Assembly (NCBI GenBank): GCA_003511785.1
Contig: DOIS01000128.1
Coordinates: forward strand, 9,440 to 14,748
Reading direction: 5' to 3'
Origin: Paracoccaceae bacterium
GTDB lineage: Bacteria; Pseudomonadota; Alphaproteobacteria; Rhodobacterales; Rhodobacteraceae
Length of the DNA stretch: 5,309 nt
The notes below the pieces were generated by a model. It was not told the origin of the DNA. It saw nothing but the letters and a program-made list of their open reading frames with translations, and did not search any database. Both the position numbers and the translations under genes were made by a program. This document shows, piece by piece, positions 1 to 3,950 of this stretch. Numbering within the stretch: position 1 is the first letter of the stretch; each line of letters begins with the position of its first letter.

Positions 1-321
1 GCGGGCAAAGCGCAGCTGCCAATGCGGAAAGAACCGCATCGGGATCATGGCAGCGTCATGGGTCCAGTGTTCGAACAGCGCGCGGTCGCGGGCATAGAGC
101 CGGTCCAGATGGTCCGGCCGATACCGGGGTCGACGGGCATGAAGGATCAGGTCATGCGCCCGGGCGAGGGTGTTGATGCTGTCGATCTGGACAAATCCCA
201 GCCGGTCGATCAGCGCACCGAGCGCGGCGCCATGCGCCGGGCCCGTGGGCCGTTCCAGCAGGGCGTGGCGGTCCAGGAACAGCCGCCGCGCGGTGCGGTT
301 GTCGATCCGCGGCGTGGCCAC
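1..321 (-). CDS. AlkX/YcaQ-like DNA glycosylase, winged-helix family (N-terminal 107 codons, cut by window edge)
   Basis: Translating the minus strand from a GTG at 321-319 gives 107 codons that stay open to the window edge. The segment around residues 41-50 reads LGFVQIDSIN, and a basic, Arg/His-rich stretch with HARRPRYRPDHLDRLYARD follows. This matches the N-terminus of the HTH_42 (DUF1006) family, which includes E. coli YcaQ/AlkX and Streptomyces AlkZ. These enzymes remove alkylated bases and unhook interstrand crosslinks. The Q45-I46-D47 triplet fits the catalytic Q-x-D motif of the YcaQ-like branch, as opposed to the Q-x-Q of AlkZ-like self-resistance enzymes, so a housekeeping repair role is more likely. 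The preceding stop codon (327-325) is in the same frame, so GTG is the first possible start and no other start occurs before the motif. Only about a quarter of the usual ~400 residues is visible. The 3-nt gap to the lacI gene suggests one transcript and coupled translation; the Shine-Dalgarno is weak (TGAGG directly before GTG). Confidence 0.8.
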   Translation of the reverse strand, partial: MATPRIDNRTARRLFLDRHALLERPTGPAHGAALGALIDRLGFVQIDSINTLARAHDLILHARRPRYRPDHLDRLYARDRALFEHWTHDAAMIPMRFFPHWQLRFAR

Positions 322-324
322 GCC

Positions 325-1350
325 TCAGGTCCGTTTCAGCGTGTCGCCATAGGCGATGGTCGGGGTCAGGGTGATCTGCGTGTCGACCTCGGCCTCGGGG
401 CTTTCCAGCCGGGCCTTGATGATCTCGGCCGCCTTGCGTCCGATCTCGGCCCGGCAGGCGTCCATGGTGGCAAGCTGGCGCGGCAACCCGTCCAGAAGCT
501 CCACCCCGTTGAAGCCCGCGAGCCCGATCTGCCCCGGCACGTCGATGCCCTGTTCCAGCAGGTAGAGCAGCCCGCCCGCGCCGATCATGTCGTTCGAGTA
601 ATAGAGGAAATCTAGGTCGGGCGAGCGGGCGAGCATGTCGCGGGTCATCTCGCGCCCCTTGGCCAGCGCCGAGCCGCCGGAATAGAAGGCGCGGTCCTCG
701 ATCTCGACCCCCTCCTTGGCGAGCACCTCGGTGAAGCCCTCGAAGCGTTTGCGCGCGCGGTGGTCGAGCGGCATCTTGGTGCCCAAAAAGCCGATCCGGC
801 GATAGCCCGCCTTGAGGATCGCGCGCGCCATCTCGCGTCCGGCGCGGCGATGGGAGATCCCCACCATCGCATCCACCGGCTTGCCGTCGGTATCCATGAT
901 CTCGACCACCGGGGTGCCGGCTGCCGTCAGCATGGCGCGCGCGGCGTCGGAATGCTCGAGCCCCGCGATGATGACCCCCGAGGGCCGCCAGGACAGCATC
1001 TCGTAGAGCACGCGCTCCTCCTTCTCGGGGAGATAATCGGTGACGCCCACCACGGGCTGGAGCGGGGTCTCTTCCAATACCTGGTTGATGCCGGTCAGCA
1101 CCTCGGGAAACACCATGTTCGACAGCGAGGGGATGATGACCGCCACCAGGTTGACCCGGTTCGAGGCCAGCGCGCCCGCGATCTTGTTGGGCACATAGCC
1201 CAGTTCCTTGGCGGCCGAGAGCACCCGCGCACGGGTCTTGTCCGAGACATCGCCGCGATTGCGCAGAACCCGGCTCACGGTCATTTCCGACACGCCCGAG
1301 GCGTTGGAGACGTCGCGCAGGGTCAGCGGGCGTTTGGGGGGGAGGGTCAA
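325..1350 (-). CDS. LacI-family transcriptional regulator, GntR-like
   Basis: A 341-residue protein of full LacI-family length. Residues about 10-30 form the helix-turn-helix (LRDVSNASGVSEMTVSRVLR). The linker and hinge region lies at about 47-65 (ELGYVPN, then AGALASNR). A periplasmic-binding-protein-like effector domain fills about 68-341. Segments such as VIIPSLSNMVFPEVLTGI, MLSW (residues 118-121) and GTPVVEIMD (145-153) closely resemble E. coli GntR from memory, the repressor of gluconate uptake and use. Gluconate or another sugar acid is therefore the best guess for the ligand, but no transport or catabolic gene lies in the window to confirm it. The start is a TTG at 1350-1348, chosen because AAGGA lies 8 nt upstream and no ATG precedes the helix-turn-helix in frame. 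A GntR-like operator in its own promoter region suggests autoregulation. The family is certain; the ligand is inferred. Confidence 0.93.
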   Translation of the reverse strand: MTLPPKRPLTLRDVSNASGVSEMTVSRVLRNRGDVSDKTRARVLSAAKELGYVPNKIAGALASNRVNLVAVIIPSLSNMVFPEVLTGINQVLEETPLQPVVGVTDYLPEKEERVLYEMLSWRPSGVIIAGLEHSDAARAMLTAAGTPVVEIMDTDGKPVDAMVGISHRRAGREMARAILKAGYRRIGFLGTKMPLDHRARKRFEGFTEVLAKEGVEIEDRAFYSGGSALAKGREMTRDMLARSPDLDFLYYSNDMIGAGGLLYLLEQGIDVPGQIGLAGFNGVELLDGLPRQLATMDACRAEIGRKAAEIIKARLESPEAEVDTQITLTPTIAYGDTLKRT

Positions 1351-1358
1351 GGCCGGTT

Positions 1359-1363
1359 TCCTT
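1359..1363 (-). promoter_or_regulatory. Ribosome binding site deciding the TTG start of the LacI-family gene
   Basis: On the minus strand AAGGA sits 8 nt before the TTG at 1350. This is good Shine-Dalgarno spacing and supports the non-ATG start. Confidence 0.7.
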
Positions 1364-1378
1364 GTCTGGGGTCCGCCG

Positions 1379-1394
1379 ATGCTATCGCAAACGT
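1379..1394. promoter_or_regulatory. Candidate LacI/GntR-type operator
   Basis: The sequence ATGCTATCGCAAACGT is an imperfect palindrome around a central CG. The left half matches the LacI-family pattern TGnTAnCG exactly, and the right half departs from the mirror pattern CGnTAnCA at two positions. It lies about 29 nt upstream of the regulator's start and overlaps its candidate -10 element, where an autorepressor would bind. Assignment rests on pattern likeness only. Confidence 0.45.
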
Positions 1395-1408
1395 CCGCCC
1401 TTGTTCAA
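1381..1408 (-). promoter_or_regulatory. Candidate promoter of the lacI-glycosylase unit
   Basis: On the minus strand TTGAAC (1408-1403, 4/6 match to the -35 consensus) is followed after 16 nt by GATAGC (1386-1381, 3/6 match to -10). The -10 lies inside the candidate operator. The matches are modest, as is common in GC-rich alphaproteobacteria. Confidence 0.35.
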
Positions 1409-1423
1409 TATCTCGCGCGGCCC

Positions 1424-1452
1424 GTGACAAGACCCGCCCCGCCCGTTAAGAC
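1424..1452 (+). promoter_or_regulatory. Candidate promoter of tRNA-Arg(CCU)
   Basis: GTGACA (1424-1429, 5/6 to -35) and TAAGAC (1447-1452, 3/6 to -10) are 17 nt apart. A GC-rich discriminator (GGGCCGCGCC) follows. The expected start site lies about 11 nt before the mature tRNA 5' end. GC-rich discriminators are typical of stringently controlled stable-RNA promoters. Confidence 0.42.
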
Positions 1453-1469
1453 AGGGCCGCGCCGGCAAC

Positions 1470-1546
1470 GGTCCCGTAGCTCAGCAGGATAGAGCAGCCG
1501 CCTCCTAAGCGGCAGGTCGCAGGTTCGAATCCTGCCGGGATCGCCA
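1470..1546 (+). tRNA. tRNA-Arg, anticodon CCT (CCU)
   Basis: A complete cloverleaf can be folded by hand. The acceptor stem GGTCCCG (1470-1476) pairs with CGGGATC (1536-1542), with one G-U pair. The D stem is GCTC/GAGC (1479-1482 with 1492-1495). The anticodon stem GCCGC/GCGGC (1497-1501 with 1509-1513) encloses the loop CTCCTAA, whose anticodon CCT is at 1504-1506. The T stem GCAGG/CCTGC encloses TTCGAAT (1524-1530). The discriminator is G and CCA is encoded at 1544-1546. The tRNA reads AGG arginine codons, which are rare in GC-rich alphaproteobacteria. It converges with the winged-helix gene that ends 17 nt downstream on the other strand, and no clear terminator is visible between them. Confidence 0.97.
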
Positions 1547-1563
1547 CCTCTCGTTCGCGGCGG

Positions 1564-2268
1564 TCATACCATCTCGATCACGTCGCGGTCGATGGCCAGC
1601 ATGTAGCCGCGCCGGGCGATGTTCTTGACGAGCAACTCGCTGACCATCTGGTTGCCCAGCGTGTCGCGCAGACGCTTGATCCTTGTGGCGCCGGCGGCCT
1701 CTTCGCAATCGCTGGCATCGCGGCCGGTGATCATCGCCTCGATCGCCGCGCCCGAGAGCACATCGCCGTCCAGCCGCGCCTCGGCCAGCACGGCGAGGGT
1801 CTCCATCGCGGCATCGGTCAGCTTGAAGTCGAGATTGTTGAGGTAGACGGTGTTTTCCTCGCGCGAGATCAGCAGCGAGGTGACCTGGATGCCCGACCGC
1901 TCGATCTGGGCCATGCGGCGGTTGAGCGTGACCAGCATCACCAGGAAGACAAGCGCCGCGATCAGGAGCGCGGCCGAGAACACCAGCAGGACGAAGATCA
2001 CCATCCGGTAGCTGGCCAGCGTGTCGGAAAAGGCGGTGCCGGACTGGGCCAGGATTTCCAGCAGCGTGATCTCTGCCGGTGTCGTCAGCGCGTCGTTCTC
2101 GACGAAAATCCGCTCGACCCGGGCGTTGAAGGCGTTGGCGTCGGGTAGGGTCAGGAACAGCAGGACCGCCGCCGCGCCGAGGATCAGCACGATGGCGGCA
2201 AGGCCCAAGGTGACGACGCGGCTGCCGGAGCGGCGCGCCTCAGAAACGGAGGAAGAACGCGCCTGCAT
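1564..2268 (-). CDS. Membrane-anchored winged-helix transcription factor (two TM segments, C-terminal OmpR/PhoB-type domain)
   Basis: A 234-residue protein if it starts at the ATG at 2268. A short Arg-rich N-terminus is followed by TM1 at about 18-41, a roughly 45-residue periplasmic segment rich in acidic residues, and TM2 at about 88-114 followed by LNRRM, which fits the positive-inside rule. The cytoplasmic C-terminus at about 130-226 has the Trans_reg_C pattern: N-terminal strands, LTDAAMETLAVLAEA as the first helix, TRIKRLRDTLG (195-205) as the recognition helix, and ARRGYML (218-224) as the wing hairpin, equivalent to the GvGY motif of OmpR/PhoB. There is no receiver domain, so it would act as a one-component membrane regulator. 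The topology is the reverse of ToxR and CadC, where the winged helix is N-terminal. ATG 2268 is preferred because of AAGGGAGG just upstream. The gene overlaps the upstream secreted-protein gene by 29 nt. The fold is well supported; signal and targets are unknown. Confidence 0.82.
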   Translation of the reverse strand: MQARSSSVSEARRSGSRVVTLGLAAIVLILGAAAVLLFLTLPDANAFNARVERIFVENDALTTPAEITLLEILAQSGTAFSDTLASYRMVIFVLLVFSAALLIAALVFLVMLVTLNRRMAQIERSGIQVTSLLISREENTVYLNNLDFKLTDAAMETLAVLAEARLDGDVLSGAAIEAMITGRDASDCEEAAGATRIKRLRDTLGNQMVSELLVKNIARRGYMLAIDRDVIEMV

Positions 2269-2533
2269 CGGCCTCCCTTTCGGCAAGGCCCTCGGGGCCG
2301 AACACGCCCAGCACGTTCAGCAGCGTCCAGCCGGCAGGGGCCAGGCGGGCGGCAATCTCGGCGCGGGCCTGCTCCGGCGCGCAGCCCTGGGTCAGTTCGA
2401 TCACGCCGTAATGCAGTCGCAACGGGTCGTCCTGCTTGGCCTTGTAATCGGCATAGCAGGTTGCGTCCTGGGCGGAGACGGCCCCGGCGGCGGTTGTCAG
2501 CGCCAGGGCCAGGCAGAGGGCAAGCTGTTTCAT
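2240..2533 (-). CDS. Small secreted protein with two mature cysteines, function unknown
   Basis: A 97-residue protein. Residues 1-21 form a typical Sec signal peptide: Lys at position 2, a hydrophobic core LALCLALALTTAAGA, and a probable cleavage site VSA|QD. The mature part of about 76 residues starts QDATCYADYKAKQDDPLRLHYG and contains C26 and C51, which could form one disulfide in the periplasm. C7 lies within the signal core and is not a lipobox. I do not recognise a named domain, though similar small proteins seem familiar from Rhodobacteraceae genomes. The start is an ATG at 2533 with only a weak GGCGG upstream. Its 3' end overlaps the start of the membrane winged-helix gene, so the two are probably translated together. 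A periplasmic partner that modulates the sensor's short periplasmic segment is a reasonable but untested idea. Confidence 0.75.
   Translation of the reverse strand: MKQLALCLALALTTAAGAVSAQDATCYADYKAKQDDPLRLHYGVIELTQGCAPEQARAEIAARLAPAGWTLLNVLGVFGPEGLAEREADAGAFFLRF
2272..2279 (-). promoter_or_regulatory. Ribosome binding site favouring ATG 2268 for the membrane winged-helix gene
   Basis: AAGGGAGG on the minus strand lies 3 nt before the ATG at 2268, inside the end of the upstream coding region. It supports this start over the in-frame TTG at 2286, which would add six residues and has only GAGGG too close to it. Confidence 0.6.
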
Positions 2534-2545
2534 GCCGCCAAATTG

Positions 2546-2560
2546 CGCGCGCTTCGCGCG
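2546..2560. repeat. Inverted repeat CGCGCG-CTT-CGCGCG
   Basis: Perfect 6-bp arms with a 3-nt spacer, 13 nt upstream of the secreted-protein start at 2533. In the minus-strand transcript it would form a GC hairpin in the 5' leader. Confidence 0.5.
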
Positions 2561-2571
2561 ATATTCAATAA

Positions 2572-2584
2572 CGCAGGCCCTGCG
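2572..2584. repeat. Inverted repeat CGCAGG-C-CCTGCG
   Basis: A perfect 6-1-6 palindrome in the divergent gap between the minus-strand secreted-protein gene and the plus-strand gene at 2705. Its centre (2578) is 21 bp, two helical turns, from the centre of the next palindrome. Confidence 0.5.
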
Positions 2585-2591
2585 CAGTGCC

Positions 2592-2606
2592 GGTTATCCG
2601 ATAACC
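2592..2606. promoter_or_regulatory. Candidate operator, perfect palindrome GGTTATC-C-GATAACC
   Basis: Perfect 7-1-7 dyad symmetry in an intergenic region, AT-rich within its arms in otherwise GC-rich DNA, is the usual form of a binding site for a dimeric regulator. A possible -10 (GATATT, 2614-2619) for the plus-strand gene lies about one -35 distance away, so the palindrome would cover that promoter's -35 region. The core GTTAT-n3-ATAAC resembles the core of Zur boxes, but the flanks do not match and the binding protein is unknown. No SD-like or coding role applies here. Confidence 0.5.
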
Positions 2607-2704
2607 CAGGAAAGATATTGAGAGGCGGAGCGCGGGGCGGGCAGGTCTGGGGCATCGCCGCGCCACCCCGGCGCAGGTCGCGTAACCCGAAAGGAGCCCC
2701 GCCC

Positions 2705-3160
2705 ATGCATCGCAAGTTCATCGCCCTGATCGTCGCCACGGCCGTTGCCGTCACCGGCCTGAGTGCCGCCCCGGCCCGCGCCGATGAGGACACCGCCCGC
2801 ATCATCGCCGGGATTGCGGCCTTGGCGCTTCTGGGCGCGGCCATCCGCGAGCACAACCGCGACGATGATCCCCCCGTGGTGCATCGCCCGACCCGCCCCG
2901 GCACCACCGGCACGATGCCGCATCGTCCGAACCTGTGGGCGGACAGCTGCGCCCTGCCGGCACAGTGCCTGCGCGAGCATCGCGTGGGGTGTGGAGAACG
3001 CATCACCGTCCTCGGCGCGCGGTGTCTGAACCGACACTATCGCCACGCCGGGCAATTGCCGCAGCAATGCCGCGAACGGGTCTGGACCCGGAACGGGCTG
3101 CGCCAGGGCTATGACCCTCGCTGCCTGCGACAGAACGGCTATCGCCTGGCGCGCCGCTAG
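2705..3160 (+). CDS. Secreted six-cysteine protein of unknown function
   Basis: A 151-residue protein starting at ATG 2705, with AAGGAG (2691-2696) 8 nt upstream. Residues 1-26 form a signal peptide (MHRKF, hydrophobic core, cleavage after APARA). A short hydrophobic stretch IIAGIAALALLGAAI (about 33-47) could be a membrane-associated helix. A His/Pro/Arg-rich linker (about 56-76) follows. The C-terminal half carries six cysteines (82, 88, 96, 107, 122, 140), which could make three disulfides, and ends in a basic GYDPRCLRQNGYRLARR motif. The ending resembles small hypothetical exported proteins I associate with Rhodobacterales, but I know no assigned function. The frame stays open upstream to about 2021, but the RBS and signal peptide fix the start at 2705. 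A terminator follows directly, so it is probably transcribed alone, divergently from the minus-strand pair. Confidence 0.82.
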   Translation: MHRKFIALIVATAVAVTGLSAAPARADEDTARIIAGIAALALLGAAIREHNRDDDPPVVHRPTRPGTTGTMPHRPNLWADSCALPAQCLREHRVGCGERITVLGARCLNRHYRHAGQLPQQCRERVWTRNGLRQGYDPRCLRQNGYRLARR

Positions 3161-3169
3161 GTCCGGGCC

Positions 3170-3190
3170 GGGGGGCTTCGGCCCCCTTTC
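3170..3190 (+). terminator. Intrinsic terminator after the six-cysteine protein gene
   Basis: GGGGGC (3171-3176) and GCCCCC (3181-3186) form a 6-bp stem closed by a very stable cUUCGg tetraloop, followed by TTTC. It begins 10 nt after the stop codon. The T tract is short, so some read-through into rnhB is possible. A weaker second hairpin (GCGC-GGA-GCGC, 3196-3206) follows. Confidence 0.7.
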
Positions 3191-3228
3191 GGCTTGCGCG
3201 GAGCGCGGCCTTTCGGCAATGAAAAACC

Positions 3229-3861
3229 ATGGGTCAGCCGGATGACAGTTTTGAACGTGCTGCCCGGGCCGAGGGCTATCTGCGCATCGCCGGCGTGGAC
3301 GAGGTGGGGCGCGGGCCGCTGGCCGGGCCGGTGACGGCGGCGGCGGTGGTGCTGGACATCGTCCGGGCCCCCGAGGGGCTGAACGACTCCAAGTTGCTGA
3401 CCGCCCCGCGACGGATCGCGCTCGAGGCCGAGATCCGCGCCTGTGCCGAGGTCGCGGTTGCTCATGCCACGGTCGAGGAGATCGACCGGCTCAATATCCT
3501 GGCCGCCTCGCACCTGGCCATGTGCCGGGCGGTCGCCGCGCTCGACCCGGCACCGGATTTCCTGCTGATCGACGGCCATATTCTGCCCGCGGATCTGCCC
3601 TGCGCGGCGCGCGCGATCGTCAAGGGTGACGGTCTGTGCCTGTCCATTGCGGCGGCCTCGATCATGGCCAAATGCTGCCGCGACGCGCTCATGGTGGAGC
3701 TTGCGCAACAGCATCCCGGCTATGGCTGGGAGACCAATGCCGGGTATGGATCGAAAAGCCACAGGGACGCGCTTCTAAATCTCGGTGTCACCCCACACCA
3801 TAGACGATCCTTCAAGCCGGTGCACAATATCTTGTATCAAGAAGAATTGGTAAGTGACTGA
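3229..3861 (+). CDS. rnhB: Ribonuclease HII
   Basis: A 210-residue protein of normal RNase HII length. The enzyme cuts the RNA strand of RNA/DNA hybrids and starts removal of single misincorporated ribonucleotides in the cytoplasm. The N-terminal motif GVDEVGRGPLAGPV supplies D24 and E25. The third acidic residue is D115 in FLLIDGH and the fourth is D152 in KCCRDALM, where many homologues have K-V-x-R-D. The family motifs LNDSKLL (51-57), KGD (132-134) and the NAGYGSKSHRDAL stretch (170-182) are present, so the catalytic set is complete. ATG 3229 is the only usable start, because an in-frame stop at 3220-3222 lies just before it and the next candidate codons fall at the catalytic motif. No clear Shine-Dalgarno precedes it. 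ccrM follows after 89 nt on the same strand; I recall this pairing as common in Rhodobacterales. Confidence 0.96.
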   Translation: MGQPDDSFERAARAEGYLRIAGVDEVGRGPLAGPVTAAAVVLDIVRAPEGLNDSKLLTAPRRIALEAEIRACAEVAVAHATVEEIDRLNILAASHLAMCRAVAALDPAPDFLLIDGHILPADLPCAARAIVKGDGLCLSIAAASIMAKCCRDALMVELAQQHPGYGWETNAGYGSKSHRDALLNLGVTPHHRRSFKPVHNILYQEELVSD

Positions 3862-3902
3862 TTCAAAAAAGAAATTGACGCCGAATTGGGTTTGACTCAT
3901 TC
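3844..3902. repeat. Imperfect direct repeat with GANTC sites in the ccrM control region
   Basis: Copy 1 (3844-3864) is GAATTGG, 5 nt, GACTGATTC. Copy 2 (3883-3902) is GAATTGG, 4 nt, GACTCATTC. The 7-mers are identical and the 9-mers differ by one base, which moves the GANTC site from 3860-3864 in copy 1 to 3894-3898 in copy 2. Copy 1 overlaps the rnhB stop codon and copy 2 overlaps the candidate ccrM promoter. Confidence 0.7.
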
Positions 3903-3903
3903 T
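3875..3903 (+). promoter_or_regulatory. Candidate ccrM promoter overlapped by a GANTC site
   Basis: TTGACG (3875-3880, 5/6 to -35) and CATTCT (3898-3903, 3/6 to -10) are 17 nt apart in a locally AT-rich stretch. The GACTC site at 3894-3898 abuts and overlaps the -10. An alternative -35 is TTGACT at 3892-3897, which also contains part of the GANTC site. No TTAA-type CtrA half-site is visible. Methylation-sensitive control of ccrM is known in Caulobacter; its presence here is inferred. Confidence 0.45.
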
Positions 3904-3920
3904 GGCTGCCAACAAGATCG

Positions 3921-3934
3921 GGCGCATAAGCGCC
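3921..3934 (+). other. Leader hairpin before ccrM
   Basis: GGCGC-ATAA-GCGCC is a perfect 5-bp stem with a 4-nt loop, ending 6 nt before the Shine-Dalgarno (GAGG, 3941-3944) of ccrM. It has no T tract, so it is not a terminator. It could affect mRNA stability or ribosome access. Confidence 0.4.
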
Positions 3935-3950
3935 GGGAACGAGGCAGAGA

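Noticed and set aside
22..615. A 197-codon open frame on the plus strand at the left edge
   Set aside because: It spans the antisense of both the glycosylase N-terminus and the end of the LacI-family gene, whose minus-strand translations are recognisable.
760..1449. A 229-codon open frame on the plus strand opposite the LacI-family gene
   Set aside because: It is the antisense shadow of a clear LacI-family coding region and shows a Gly/His/Arg-rich translation without a domain.
1524..1546. The tRNA-Arg 3' end as an integration (att) site
   Set aside because: No duplicate of the tRNA 3' end is found elsewhere in the window, and there is no integrase or mobile gene.
2269..2286. An earlier TTG start (2286) for the membrane winged-helix gene
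   Set aside because: It adds six residues and would have poor RBS spacing, whereas ATG 2268 has a strong AAGGGAGG directly upstream. It remains possible.
2594..2602. DnaA-box-like TTATCCGAT, as a sign of a replication origin
   Set aside because: It is one isolated imperfect match to TTATnCACA, is fully explained by the perfect palindrome containing it, and has no dnaA or other origin features nearby.
3219..3245. An eight-codon reading frame (MKNHGSAG) overlapping the rnhB start
   Set aside because: It has no Shine-Dalgarno and is so short that it is expected by chance; nothing shows that it is translated.
3157..3762. A 201-codon open frame on the minus strand opposite rnhB
   Set aside because: rnhB carries the complete catalytic set on the plus strand; this frame has no recognisable feature.
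3844..3902. CtrA binding site in the ccrM upstream region, as in Caulobacter
   Set aside because: No TTAA half-sites occur in the gap, so the canonical TTAA-n7-TTAA pattern is absent.
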